This document shows positions 51,101 through 63,558 of a stretch of 64,000 nt of DNA, piece after piece. Source of the stretch: Quillaja saponaria (lineage: Eukaryota; Streptophyta; Magnoliopsida; Fabales; Quillajaceae); NCBI GenBank assembly GCA_029379385.1, contig CM055606.1, positions 3,224,001-3,288,000 on the forward strand, written 5' to 3'. Made by a program: the position numbers and the translations under genes. Position 1 is the stretch's first letter, and every line of letters starts with the position of its first letter. The notes beneath the pieces are model-generated. The model did not search any database. It saw only the letters and a program-made list of their open reading frames with translations, and was not told the DNA's origin.

Positions 51101-53836
51101 ACTTGAACTATTGTTTCCCTAATTTTTACTATCTTGGTCAATTTACTCTTGACACAATTAACCCAAATTCCTAAGTCTCCAAAAACAAGTTAACGGGATC
51201 ACATCCTTTATAAGTTTTTTTTTTTTTCATCTCTTTCCCTTAATATTTGACCTAGATATTTATGCCAAAACATTTAGGATTTTTTTTTTAATTCGAGATA
51301 TCATGGAAATAAATTTTCTTATAAAAGAGGAGTATTACATTTAAAAGAGTTAAACACATCCTCTAATAATTTTATAATTTAAAGCATTTGAACTTTAAAA
51401 TTACCAAAATTAAAAATAAAATGACCATTTTTTTTTCAATGAGAAATTTAATATCAAATTCCATAAACATATTTAAAATCAAATTTGAAACCTGAAAAGC
51501 CGACTTAAATGAACCTATTTTAATGTCATTCCCTACTCAAAATTTTACCTCTAATTCATTGGCTTCCTTTTAAAAGCATTTCTTGTTTTTTTAACAAAGA
51601 CATGAATTTAAGACAATATGCCTCCACATGACTTCTCTTACTACACTAGAAGCACATTATGTCCATTTTCATGATAGCCTTAGAACCGCTCATATTAGGT
51701 TTCTGACCGTTACCATCCCCTTTAGTATCTTGAGATTTCTTATGATAATTATGTTTCAAATTACCTTCAAAATGTTTGCTAAAAGTACGTTTGTAATGTG
51801 AAACTTAAAAGTCACCTTCAGTTTCGGATAAACCACTTATGAGGTGTTAAGAGATAGATATTTTCAGGCATACTAGGCTTAACCTATTAGATCTCTCCTA
51901 TACTTAAAAAAACCTTATTTCTAAGTATTAATGCTAACAACATGAAATGCAACAAGATTATCACTACACATGGTTAAATCATGTCTGTAATTTTAAGGAC
52001 AAAGTCAATGTCTTGCTTTCATTGCTTAAAATCCGACCCATTCAACAATTTAATGGAAGCATTATTGTTGTTAACAACAAATGAGATGATTGAAAATAAA
52101 ATAATGCAACATGCCAGACAACAGGGTATTAATAACCAAAAATAAAAACTTAGTCAATATGATTCAAAGACGTATCATTACAAACTTGCGTTTGAGCAGA
52201 GAATGCAATATGTCAAAAAAATGCATAACCAAGAATAAGAATTTATTATACATAAATCCAAATTGCATTGTTACAAACTCTCCTTTGGGTAGATAATGTA
52301 ACATGCCATCAGAATCTCATGATCAACTCCTGGAAACAAAACATGAGAGCACCCTAACTTTTTAAAAGCTCATCCCCTTTGGGCAAATAAACCTTCTAGG
52401 TTAGGAATGCAAAATGTCAAACAATTGGAGTAACATGAGTTCAAGTAACATAATGTAACATGCCATTAGAATCTTATAATCAACTGATGAAGCCACAAAA
52501 GAAAGCATCGTAGCTTTCAAAAAGTTTATATTCTTTGAGTAGATAAACCTTATAGGCCTGTATACCCCAAAAAACATGCTTCATGTAATTCCTAAAATTA
52601 AAGAATATAGTAACCACCTTTGGACAGGAATTTATATACCATAATTTAAGAAACATTACGTACTATCACTTTCCAAAATCCCATAAATCTATATATATAT
52701 ACTACTTTGGTGGCAACCACCTAGATAAACCTATAAGATTTTCTCAAGCAAGAAAAATTTAATTATTCACAATTTATCCTTCCTAACTAAAATATTACTC
52801 ATAAGTATCACATAAGATCTTAAACTTTAAACAAAAGTGAATTAAAATGAGTTTTCTATTAATACATGTTCTAAAAAACATGAGATTATTATAATTTTTA
52901 TCTCTAAATAGGAAGAGTACCTACTATTTTCCGTTCCATAACACATAAAACATATAATTTCAATAGGCTCTAATATTTATATAAGTGCAATACTATCAAT
53001 TTCAAACATAACAAAATAACATTTACTAACACTATCATTTATGCACATAATTTCCAAAATTTAACCAAACCTTAAAATTAGAAAATTCAAATAAAAACTA
53101 CCATACAAAATTGGGGAGGAAAAGGATTCTACAGGGTGGTGCATGGACCACACTTACTCCTAGCGCTTGTGGAGGAAGGGCATACTGGCTGGCAGCTTCT
53201 TCAAGCTCTAGCCGAGTTTGATTCGACCCAGTTTTACAGCTAATTGGGGTTTGTACGACCCTTTTTTTATGACCTAGTTCTGTATTTTGTGATTTTTACC
53301 CTGTTTTCTTACATTATCTACAATTTGTTTTTTCTGGGTTTTGTTTTAAATTAGTATTCTAACAAAAACCCTAAAACATTTTCATGTTTTACCAAGCAAA
53401 TCTGTCAATCAATTGAAATTAGAATGCTATGAACCCTAACTCTAATTCAAAATGGTTTAATTTGAATTTCTCAAAATTGTTTGATTCCACTTATTGAATT
53501 AGTTTCTAATGAGTATGAAAACATACTATATGTAAAACCCATGATCAAAGTTGATCAAAACAACATGAAATCACAACCTTTTCAAATCCAAGAATTAAAT
53601 TCCATTTTAAAACAACTTGTATCTTAAAATTTAAATTTTTTAACACATAATTGATGAAATCATGCAAACCATATATCAAATTAAAGATATTTTGAAGAGG
53701 AATAAAACTCCTAACATTAGGAATTCAATCTTATACATTTAAGGTTTCAAATTTTATTTTAGAAATATGACTTAAATGAACACTATTATTTTATGTTAAT
53801 TAAATAAATTTAGGGTTCTAAATTCTTATATATCCA

Positions 53837-53848
53837 GCTCTGATACCA
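53837..53848 (-). promoter_or_regulatory. Primer-binding site of the copia element
   Basis: On the - strand TGGTATCAGAGC begins two bases after the 5' LTR. It is complementary to the 3' end of initiator tRNA-Met, the usual copia primer. Confidence 0.92.
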
Positions 53849-53850
53849 TA

Positions 53851-54287
53851 TGTAAGATAATTATGGGATCACATACATGAATTTAGGCCATAATTTAATA
53901 TAATACTTGCATACTTGATTGAGCCATAGTAGCGAAATAGTTGAATCCTTAAGCAAGCATGCTTTGATTAAATCCTTATGACAATGAGGTCTTCCTTTTC
54001 ATTCCTTCTACTTATTGGTAGCTCTTAATGGGCAAGCTATACAAGGGGGAACTAGTCTATTTATGATCAAACCCTAAGAGTCCTCTCATTACAGACTTCT
54101 TAAGGCACTCAATCTACACTTAATCCATTTCATATCAAACTCAACGAGGTGTGCTTGAGCCCTATTCAATTAATCACATAAACCAACTAGGCTTTTACCT
54201 TCCCATCTCAATTAGATCAAACCTTATCCGTTTTTATTAAACCAATATCATACAATTATTGATAGCCCATAGATAGAATTTCTAACA
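53851..54287 (-). repeat. 5' LTR of the copia element
   Basis: 437 bp. On the - strand it begins TGTTAGAAATTC and ends ATCTTACA, the canonical TG...CA. It pairs with 47742-48181 and abuts the target duplication TATCC at 54288. Confidence 0.92.
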
Positions 54288-54292
54288 TATCC

Positions 54293-56106
54293 AACCATCA
54301 CTTTATGAACTGCACACAATTTTTTTTTTGGGTAAGCTCTATTAACTGCTCTATGAGCAAGAAGTTGCAGTAGACATTGTCTAATGTATTGATTATGTGT
54401 AATGACAATCTTATGTTGATTTACAAAATGATCCTATACATGAACAAAGAACATGACATAAAAAATAAGAAGGTAAGAAACTAATTTTAGAGGCCATTTA
54501 TCTCCAATTCACCCTTAACCATATTTAAAAAAAATGAAAATAATAAATAATTTTTATTCTAAAATTTACTAGCCATCAGTTGTCAACATTCCATTATTGT
54601 ATTTGTTGTATTACTTAACTCAATTTCATGTAGGAAAGCTTAATATTACAAGATCTTTGATTCTCTTTCACTATCTCTGTTATGTTAATCATTTATTTTC
54701 TTTGTCTTCTCTCTTGAATAATACTTCTTTTCTTTTTCTATATAAAAAAGAGTGACTCAATTTCTTTAGATATCAAGCCATTATTGTATTCCAGTTTTAG
54801 TTCATCTTCGATTACGTATTAATCAATATTCGATTGATTAGTCCATGCATTCACTAAAAATCAGCCTCTCACAAACAAAATCACACAATTTTTGTCAAAT
54901 TAAGCACATGAGTTGGATAAGCCCGCCCTAGGTTCAAAACTGACTCAACTTGTTCAATTTCCATCACGAACTAGAAGAATTAAAGTGCAAACACAAGAAT
55001 TCATATGCACATGAGAAGTGAACATGACTACTGACTAAGAATTAAATTATATCCAGGTCAACTTGTTTAATTGATATAATAAGACATGACAGACAAAAAA
55101 TTTACTTTTAAACTTCTTTCCTAAAAACAATGCACCATCAAAGGACTACTACTTGAGAACAGTAAATCATCCTAGCTTTCATAAATAAACGTCATTAAAA
55201 ACCTCATGACCCTAAGCAAGAGGGGTAAATGATATTGAATCTTATTAGGTAAAATGTAGGGAGCTATAAACGCTTTTATTTCCATTCAATTCTATGTAAA
55301 TAGGCGTAAGGAATATATCAAGGGATTATTGTAGTAAAGAAGTAAGGAATATATCAAGGGATTATTGTAGTAAAGAAGTGTATTTTTTTTGGAACCATGC
55401 CTTTTTTTTTTTTTCATTTCTTTCTCTTCTTAGATTTAATCCTCTGTTCTAGCAAAGATTGAAGGAAGAGTGTTAGTGAGCTCTTTCTCAGTTCAATTTG
55501 AGACATGAAAATAATGTCCAATATAAGCCTACTTGGGTTGCCACCAGTTTTATCCACCTTCCATCACATCAATGTAAAAATTAAAAAGAAAAACCCAGAA
55601 AGGTTATTGTAGATTGAACTCTACCTGATATAGTTAAATTACTAGAAGTAAATAGGGTTTACAATTTGAGTTAGTGATTGTGAATTTATCTTTGATATAT
55701 AGTAATTCAAAATAGTTAATGATCTCAACAATTTTCATTTCCAGCTTTTCAAATCCACTAGCCTCGGTTAAAAATATATCCTTCAAAAGGCTAGGATAAA
55801 AAAAAAAATTCAATAAGATTTACTCATATATATACCATTATGGTCGAATTATAACTTCAAGATATAAGCAAAAGAAATTTAAGCATCCTCGTAATATTAA
55901 ACAGAATAAATAATGAAAAGGTCTAAATCCTCCAAATCAAGTCAAGTAATGTCATCATCCAAGAATGATCTTAGTATTACTATCAATAACGAAACCATTT
56001 AGTTCGGACATTGCTGCTTAAGTGAACCACAAGTGCTTTTGGAAATGGTAAACACTGAGACCATAAATCACAAACTGTAGAACACTATTGTCACTGTCAC
56101 AAGAGG
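54293..56106. other. Intergenic DNA with a 36-bp tandem duplication
   Basis: No gene seen. It carries the 36-bp duplication at 55306-55377. The stretch is AT-rich and without recognisable protein remnants. Confidence 0.5.
55306..55377. repeat. Perfect 2 x 36-bp tandem repeat
   Basis: Two identical adjacent copies (55306-55341 and 55342-55377) of a unit starting GTAAGGAATATATCAAGGG. The perfect identity indicates a recent duplication. Confidence 0.97.
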
Positions 56107-56269
56107 TGTTGGAGTTTCACTCTTGTAAATTATGTGAGGGGGTGTTAATGTGTGAACTCCTACATTACTGAGACTAGAAAACTTCACACTTCTTATATGT
56201 AAATGAGTATTTCCTCTTGTTACCAATTGATTAGTTTTTAAGAGTGAAACTCCAACATGGTATCAGAGC
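56107..56269 (+). mobile_element. Orphan TRIM-like LTR with primer-binding site
   Basis: A 151-bp LTR (56107-56257) starts TGTTGGAGTTTCACTCTT and ends with the exact inverted complement AAGAGTGAAACTCCAACA. It is followed without a gap by TGGTATCAGAGC (56258-56269), the tRNA-Met primer-binding site. The size and layout fit terminal-repeat retrotransposons in miniature. No second LTR is visible downstream before the LINE remnant, so the element is truncated or its partner is lost. No coding remnant was recognised downstream. Confidence 0.75.
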
Positions 56270-56559
56270 TAGGTCGTAATTAGTTAAACAAATTTGTATC
56301 AATTAGGGTTATCTTTGGCTTCAACTTAGATTTAGTTGTTTCATTGTTTGGCTTTGAGTCGAGTTTGGTTTTTGGATTTTGTAGCGTTTGTTTGGGCAGG
56401 TTGATGATGAATTGATTCATGTCATTAAATAAATTTGAACTAGGATTGTAAATACCTTCTTTTTTATTTTCATTTTAATCATATAAAAAAAATAAAAAAT
56501 TAATCAATATAGGCATAAATTATTCAAACACAACCTGTTAGATAAAAATAATAACATAA

Positions 56560-57640
56560 TAATCTAATAATAGCAATATTCAAAAGTTAAAAATAAAACT
56601 TAACTCAAATAAGACTTAAATCTCAAACTAGTTAGGGTTGGTTACATAAATCTTTTTCTGCTATTCGCATTAACCCATTGCATCATTTTTAGTAAAGTCT
56701 AAAGTAATCATTTCCTTCTCAGTTATTATCTCTTTTTAATTTTTGGTCTTTCTTTTCCCTGTCTAACGTTTCTACTTGCACCAAGTCACCTCTCCTAACT
56801 ATGGCATCCACAGGCTCACGTTGGATATAACCAAATCATTGTAAGCAGTTCTCCCTTATTTTTCTTCATTGGTGTTAGCTCAATCATACTACTATCATCT
56901 CATTTTTTATTCTATAATTGTTTTATATGTTTGGTTGTTCATCTCAACATTCACATTTCAACCACTCCTATCTTATGCTAGTGTTGTTTCTTATCTGCCC
57001 AACATTCGAAACCAAATAACATATCTGATCTCACTGATGTCCTATAAACTTTTCATTCAACCTATTGGGAATTTTAAGATCACATAAAACTTCAGATGCA
57101 CTTCAGCTACTTCATCTATCCTACCTTAATTCTATGGTTTACATTATGCTTGATTACATCATCTATTTTGTAAAAATGAATGTAGATACTTAAACACTTC
57201 CTTTGTTAGGATTGCATGACTATTCAAAATTATTTTAGTTAAGCCTCCTCTAGTGTGGCTAAAATCGCTCTCTATGTACTCTGTTTTCGGTCGACTTAAC
57301 TTAAGATTTTTAGGTTTTCACTCATTTCTCCATAATTCTAGTTTAGATTTTCTCTCTAATGATGTCATCAGCAAATAACATGCATTACAGAACCCTATCC
57401 TGAATGGCATAGGTAAGTTCATCCATGACTAAACCATAAGGCTTAAAGATAATCCTTAGTGAAAACCTATTATGGTTAGGAACTCTCCAGTTATACTATT
57501 TATGGTTCGCACACTAGTCATTACTCTCACATACATATCCTTAATAATTTCTATATATTTAGTTAAGGCTTTCTTCTTCTAAAAAACTCACCACAAACTT
57601 GTTATTATAATCCTTAAAATCTGATAACGTAAAATCGAGT
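56560..57640 (-). mobile_element. RTE-type LINE remnant, C-terminal RT part
   Basis: On the - strand decayed reading frames follow plant RTE-type LINE order. They run through a VLEKKALTKYIEIIKDMY-like stretch, LSPYLFSLIMDELTYAIQD, the reverse transcriptase box FADD (57375-57364), and SRPKTEYIECDFS. Further on are a conserved C-terminal stretch around 56780-57000 and a tail near 56560-56650. Stops and frameshifts are frequent. It continues the segment at 60185-62095 after an interrupting insertion. The far 3' end is approximate. Confidence 0.75.
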
Positions 57641-60184
57641 TTTAAACACAATATATAAATTTACATTATAAAATAAACAAATAAATTAAATAAAAATATA
57701 GTTAAATATGTAATAATTTGATAACTTAGTATATGTTAAAAAAAAATGTGTATTCGTTGTTGTAAAGTAAATAAAATTGTGATCAAGTAAATTCAAGTGA
57801 GGGAATAATTAAGATATATGTTTAACTATATCAAGATTTAATCTTCACTACAAACAAATCAAATAAGTAAACAATACAATTAACACATATATATATATAC
57901 ATATATACAACTAAGAATAAATGTAAACCATACAATTAATATATATATACACATATAACTAGGATTCATTGTGCACCATATGTTTTAAACATGTGACATT
58001 TACTTAAGTTTGTTTTTTCATTTCTTTTGTTATTTTCCCTTTCTTGTTTTATTTTATTTATCTGATTTTTCCTTTCTTTCTTATTTTATTTTTTTTCTCT
58101 TGGTTGCTTTCATTTCCACTGACTTTTCTTGCTTTCTTTCCTCTTGTTCCAGAATTTTCTGCATATGTCTTGGCTGGACGAGACCTCCACTATTCTCCTT
58201 TCCCTTGCTTTTGCTTGTTTTGGTTGGTTTGCACTTGCTTGAAGTATAGACGGTCCAGCTACTTCATAGCAACTACCATAGACCATCTTGGTTATATTTT
58301 TTTTGTTTTTCTTCTTTTTCCTACCCTTGTCTCTGTAGTGATAAACTTTCCTTAAAATCGCGTCTTTGCTTCACTTTGTAGCCATACTTTCCTTCTTCGT
58401 TCTTGTTTGTGCCATGTTTTGAGTAGCTGGCCAAATCCCTATAAACAACCACCATAACCGTAGAACTTGCTGCCTTGCTTTGGCGTTGCAGTAGCTCCTT
58501 TGTTGGTGTGAGAAGTGGTGAGCAATAAGTTATGAGCAGTTATTAAATGTCCAATTCGTGCCATATCCAGCTTTGTGGTTGATTGAGTGGAAGCTCCTTG
58601 CATCCGTGCAGTTCAGCTGTGAATAGGTAAATTGGAAGTCCTTGTTTGGTTCTTTAACCTTGCTTGTGCTTTCCTTGTGCAATCTTGAATTTAGCCTAGC
58701 AAGAGTAAGAAATTCTTGTCAACTAATAAATTAATCTAAGGATTTCATGTGTTAAATTAAAGGTTGTGATCAAGGGTTATAAGAAAATGATGGTTATATG
58801 TTTATGAAAGTGAAAGCTTTGAAAGTAGGATATGGGATATGGATTAAAGTAACTAAGTTAATTTTAAAGCTAACATGGGAATAAGTTGATATGAGTAAAA
58901 TTTAAGTCAAGCCTGATGGAAACTAAGTGGTTAGTTTCATTTAAATGCAAATTGGAATATGAGTATGATTGAAACCTGAGAAGTTATGTTAAATTATTGG
59001 GAGATGCAATTTCAAAGAATAAACTATATTGATATATAAACCTAAAAATTTCAAATGATATACCATTATAAAGCTACATACATTTATTATTTAATAAATT
59101 TTACGAAACTAGAATTGAAATTTTCTAGAGAAAGATATGACTGTTAGAGTGAACACTGGTCTAAACCCCAAGTTTGGACGGCTTCAATATTTTTAACTAC
59201 CTAGTGTTTTCTAACTTTTCTAATAGTTTCTTTCTACCTTATGCATTGTCAAGATATCTAAAATGTCTCTTTATTATCAACCTTACTACATAAAGTACAA
59301 TTCATACTACTTGACATGTAATGACTTAATAGAAAACTTTCATAAACAAATCTATCTATACTAAATGTTGATTTTATATTGAAAAATGTAATTGTAGCTT
59401 CGGAAAGTGTGGTTGAATCAACAACATATGTCAATGCAATCATAAGTGGTTAATGAAATTGGTTAAATGTGAGTGGTTAGTTGTTACCTTTGAGGGCTAG
59501 ATTATTATGTGTAATTATTAATATATTTGAACATATGTGATATATGAAAAATAAGCAAGTGTTGTATTTCAATAATTTATTTAAATTATGTTTGTTTGAT
59601 ATTGATTGTGGTTGATAAGGGCCAACAAATTAAAATTTTCTAAGAAATGATTTTTATCTCCCAAATTGAAATCCAGGTGTACCTAGGATATTCTGATTTG
59701 AAATCCTGAGATATTCTGATTCTGATAAATATTTTTTAATATTTGAGTGCCCAGCCCTGTGAGATGAATTATGTATGGAGATTAATCTATTATGTATGTG
59801 CGTAAATGCCCGATAGGGATGATACTGTTGTGAGAGGATAGGCTACTCGTTAGCTCTTTGTTTGTTTGTATGTTCTGATTGTAGAGTTTTTTGTTGTCTT
59901 TGTGTTGTTGTTGTGTAAGAACATGAGTACATAGGTTTGTATTTTTAAGACATGTTCTATATTGCAGGTAACCTCTGTAAAAAATTTCAGTAATTTATGA
60001 TTTGTTTCAATCAATATACTTTTATCGTTAACTTTTATCAATTTTTAGTCTTATTCATTGGTTGGTCAAGAGTCATCGTTGTTTCTTTGTTTTGGAGTCA
60101 GGATTACGGAGGTTTGGTTACCATTCCTCCGGCTAGTGATGCCTTCGTGAGGGGTGTGATACTTATCTCAACCCTCTATCATAT
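57641..60184. mobile_element. Insertion of about 2.5 kb splitting the LINE, possibly a solo LTR
   Basis: The LINE reading order breaks inside the reverse transcriptase (after a KKIYDR-like stretch near 60185) and resumes near 57640. Candidate ends are TGATAACG (from about 57623) and CTTATCTCA (to about 60167), giving TG...CA. No internal coding region is seen. A TATA-like CCCTATAAACAACC lies near 58437. The right end (CGTGAGGGGTGTGATAC) resembles ends I associate with long gypsy-type LTRs. Target duplications were not found, so the solo-LTR reading is an inference. Confidence 0.4.
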
Positions 60185-62095
60185 ATTTTTTTAACATTAA
60201 TAAAGGTCATGTGAAGATTCTTTTTCTTTTCTCTATATTTTTCCATTGACCTTCTAAGTAATAAAATAACCTCTATTGTAGATTTTTCAAGCATAATACA
60301 AATTGATTCTTAGAAACTAAAGTATCTTTCATAAGCCTAACTCAATTACTCTTTATCACAATTTCATTGTATGACTTATAAGTTTTATCCCACGTTAATT
60401 AATACAACTTTTTATATCCACTTTATTCTTATAAAGAGGAATCAACATACTATTCCTCCACTCATTGGACATTTTCTTGGTCATTAAAATCTTGTTAAAA
60501 AGATTTGTGGGCCAAATTACTCCAACATCTCCTAGGCATTTCCAAACCTCTATAGTAATACCATCAGTACCTATTGCCTTACGACCTTTCATCTTTTACA
60601 TAGCTTTTCTAATCTCTAGTGTTCTAATCCGACAAACAAATCTACAGTTCAAATTATTGAACGCATCATTTAATTCTCCAGCAATAACACTCGAATCTCC
60701 ATTAAAAAAAGTATCAAAGCAAGTTCGTCGTCTCTCATTGATCTCATTTTTTTAAACTAAAATCCTTTGCTATTCATCTTTAATGCACTTAATGCGAGTC
60801 AAATCCCTAATTTTTCTCTCTTTTTGTTTGGCAAGCCTATAGATATCCTTCTCTCGACCTTTTGTCTATAACTTTTGGTAAACTCCTTCACAAGCCTTAT
60901 CTTTAGCTTCCCTAGCAGTTTTCTTAACATCTTTTCTAACTTGTCTAAAACGATAGTAATTAACCTTATTTCTACACTCGATTAATATTTTATAACATTC
61001 TTTTTTAGTTTTAATACTTTCTTGAACTTCTTCATTCCACCATCATGTCTCTTTAATTGGTGGTTCATGTCCCTCACTTTCTCCAAATATCTAATATTCC
61101 TATTACGACTCGTCATCTCATCATGCATCTTGTTAAGCTCGCTCTCAAGAATCCACTAGTCACCATTTAACATATTTTTTAAAAAAAATAGTCATTTTTT
61201 CTCTATTCAAATTCTACCATCTAATTCTATTACACCTATGCTTTTTTCTTCCAATGCCTAACAAAAACATCTACAACCAAAAGTTTATGTTAAGTAACTA
61301 AACACTAGCTGGGTAACTTACAATTCTTATAAGACACTCTATCAACCTTTTTAGTCATAACAAAATCTACTCTGTTCTTATTAGATTCGCTACTAAAGGT
61401 GACTAGTACGATTTTCTTTTCTTAAAGAAGGTATTGGATAGAATCAAGTCGTACGTAACTACGAAATCCAAAATAGACTCTCCACCCTCATTACTATCTC
61501 CATCACCATTATCCCCATGTACTTTCTCAAAATCCTCATTAGTTCTTCTTACATGGCCATTCAAATCTCCTATAATATAAAGTTTATCTCTAATTGGTTC
61601 TCCTTGAACTATTTCATCTAAGTCTTCCCAAAATGTCTTCTTTGTAGCTTCATCTAGTCCTATTTGCAAGGCATAGACACTAATACATTAAAAACCTTCT
61701 CGTCTATCATCATTTTCACTAAAATTGTTTAATTGTCTTTTATCTTGACTTTAACAACTTCGTCCTTAAGATTTCCATCTAAAATAATCGCAACTCCATT
61801 CTTTTTCTATCCTTGCCCGTATACCATATCTTGAACCTTGTTCTCTTTATCTCTATAGCATTTTCTCCTACCCACTTAGTTTCTTGCGAGCAAGCTACAT
61901 TGACCCTTCTTCTACTCATAATATCTACTAACTCTCTCAATTTACCTATAAGAGTATATATCTTCCAAGTAGCTAAGTGAATCATCTCTTGCACTAACTT
62001 TTTTATTTGCACCAATACTCGATGTGAAAACTCTTGTTCATTTTGCACCATACCTAGGCGCCGATGTGGTGCGCCATTAAGAACGTGACTATCTA
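60185..62095 (-). mobile_element. RTE-type LINE remnant, endonuclease and N-terminal RT part
   Basis: On the - strand: an apurinic endonuclease-like start with LRELVDIMSRRRVNVACSQETKW (62000-61850), then GDLNGHV and ESILDFVVTYDLILSNTFF (61590-61420), then reverse transcriptase stretches KAIGTDGITIEVWKCLGD and RNSMLIPLYKNK (60590-60410), followed by RGIKLISHTMKL and a KNQF...CL stretch down to 60185. The order and wording match plant RTE-clade LINEs. Multiple stops and frameshifts show it is dead. With the part at 56560-57640 and without the insertion, it totals about 3 kb, the usual RTE length. Confidence 0.85.
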
Positions 62096-62739
62096 ACTCT
62101 TACTCATTTTTCAGTTCACAAATTAAAATAATTATAAAATATCTTAATTTTAACACTAAATTGAACTTGTTAATATTTATTGAGCTTTATAATTATTTAT
62201 ATTTTGTATATTTTATATCACATTAAATTATTATTTATTTAAATTTATTATTATATTTATAATGACAATGTTGCATTCACTAACATTCAATAATTATGCA
62301 AATCAAAATTATTTTCTTTTAAGTATTTTATTAAAATTTATTAGCTCAAACAACACCAATATACTCTAAAATAAATTAACTATTATTAATTAAAAAATGA
62401 TAAATAATTAGAAATTAGTTAGAACTATAATCAGGATCGTATCTAGGACTTTGGATAAGTATGGCATAAGACTTTACTCTTTTTGTTCTTGTAACGATTT
62501 TCAATAAACATAGTTATACAAATACATACATGAAGAACAATTAATGTAATAGCATAACAACATTAACATAATAAAAATACAAATTCTGATTGAATTCTAC
62601 CAAGTTGGTAAAATTTCGTTAATTTTAACTATTCACACTATATTTTAAATTCTTAACCGTCTTAATAATTAATTTAAATCTTCATTGTTTTTTGAGTTAA
62701 TTAATAAAATACTTTATTATAAAATATACTATATTTTTA

Positions 62740-62945
62740 TTCTAAATCCTAAACCATATTTTATTCCAAATCCTAACCCTAATTCTTATGTAATCCTAAT
62801 CCTAACCCTAACTTTAAGCCTAAACCTAACTAATCCTAATTATAACCTTAATCCTAATCCTACCCCTACCCCTACCCCTAACAACACCCCCCAAATCCCA
62901 ATTCTAATTCTAATTCTAATTCTAATTTAATTTTAATCCTAACTT
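62740..62945. repeat. Degenerate telomere-like and CTAATT repeats
   Basis: Many interrupted CCTAAC and CCCTAA units (for example AATCCTAATCCTAACCCTAA) lead into CCCCTA triplicates and then four CTAATT units. CCCTAAA is the usual plant telomere unit on this strand. The array is degenerate, suggesting either an old interstitial telomeric tract or a convergent simple repeat. Confidence 0.6.
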
Positions 62946-63170
62946 TATTAAAATTTATTTTAAAAGAGTTGTTGTTAACCAACAATTTAGAGAATTTTAC
63001 TTAACTAAAAAATTCTAAAGGATCAAAATCTGCATTCTTCATGATTAATTTTCTCTTAAAATATTTATTCATAATTAATTCAAAGATATTAAATCGGTTT
63101 ATATTTTAAATGAAACAAGAAAAAATAAAACAAATATAACAAGAATTGGACAACAATTATATTCTACAGC

Positions 63171-63388
63171 GAGATTTCCCTCACTGTATCTACTATTTAT
63201 TAGTTAATACTGTTTGAAATTGTTCACTCTGTACGGCTTCTATCTTCTATTCTTCTATTTATATTTAAAAGAGCAAGTTTTAAGAATGTGAGAGAGCCCT
63301 CACTGTACATTTTATAGTGAGATTTCCCTCACTGTATCCATTATTCATTGGTTAATATAGTTTGAAATTGTTCACTCTGTACAGCTTC
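63171..63388. repeat. Pair of 70-bp direct repeats
   Basis: 63171-63240 and 63319-63388 share GAGATTTCCCTCACTGTATC, GTTTGAAATTGTTCACTCTG and GCTTC, at an offset of 148 bp. Confidence 0.9.
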
Positions 63389-63558
63389 GAGGAGATGATG
63401 ATGGGCTAGGTATTGGATTGATGGCATTAGCAGTATGGGAGGATTGATTTCCCTTGATTTAGGGTGGAATGCTTTGAGGAGATGACGATGGGTAAGGTAT
63501 CGGATTGATGGCGTTAGCAGTATGGGAGGATTAATTTCCCTTGATTTGGGGAGGAACG
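63389..63558. repeat. Tandem 87-bp duplication
   Basis: 63389-63475 and 63476-63558 both start GAGGAGATGA(T/C)GATGGG. They share GGATTGATGGC(A/G)TTAGCAG and TTTCCCTTGATTT. It starts exactly where the preceding direct repeat ends. Confidence 0.9.

Larger units (their letters stand above)
47742..54287 (-). mobile_element. Ty1-copia LTR retrotransposon, complete but decayed
   Basis: A 6.5-kb element on the - strand flanked by the perfect 5-bp target duplication TATCC (47737-47741 and 54288-54292). It has two LTRs of about 440 bp, a primer-binding site for initiator tRNA-Met and a purine-rich tract before the 3' LTR. Decayed coding remnants follow copia order. There is a Gag zinc knuckle CX2CX4HX4C at 51654-51613, interrupted by a stop. 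Integrase remnants lie at about 51170-50540 (YILNRVPNK, FRVWGC). Reverse transcriptase carries YIDD at 49565-49554 followed by FDMKDL. Many stops and frameshifts exclude autonomous activity. LTR divergence, including a small indel, implies an old insertion. The leader and gag segment is long (about 2.2 kb) and holds a GC-richer patch near 53100-53290. Confidence 0.93.

Noticed and set aside
58010..58355. Hydrophobic open frames of 79 and 103 codons
   Set aside because: They translate a CT-rich low-complexity stretch inside the insertion that splits the LINE; no conserved motif, and Phe/Leu content follows from composition.
62685..62930. 81-codon open frame rich in Asn, Pro and Leu
   Set aside because: It is only the translation of the telomere-like CCTAA repeats.
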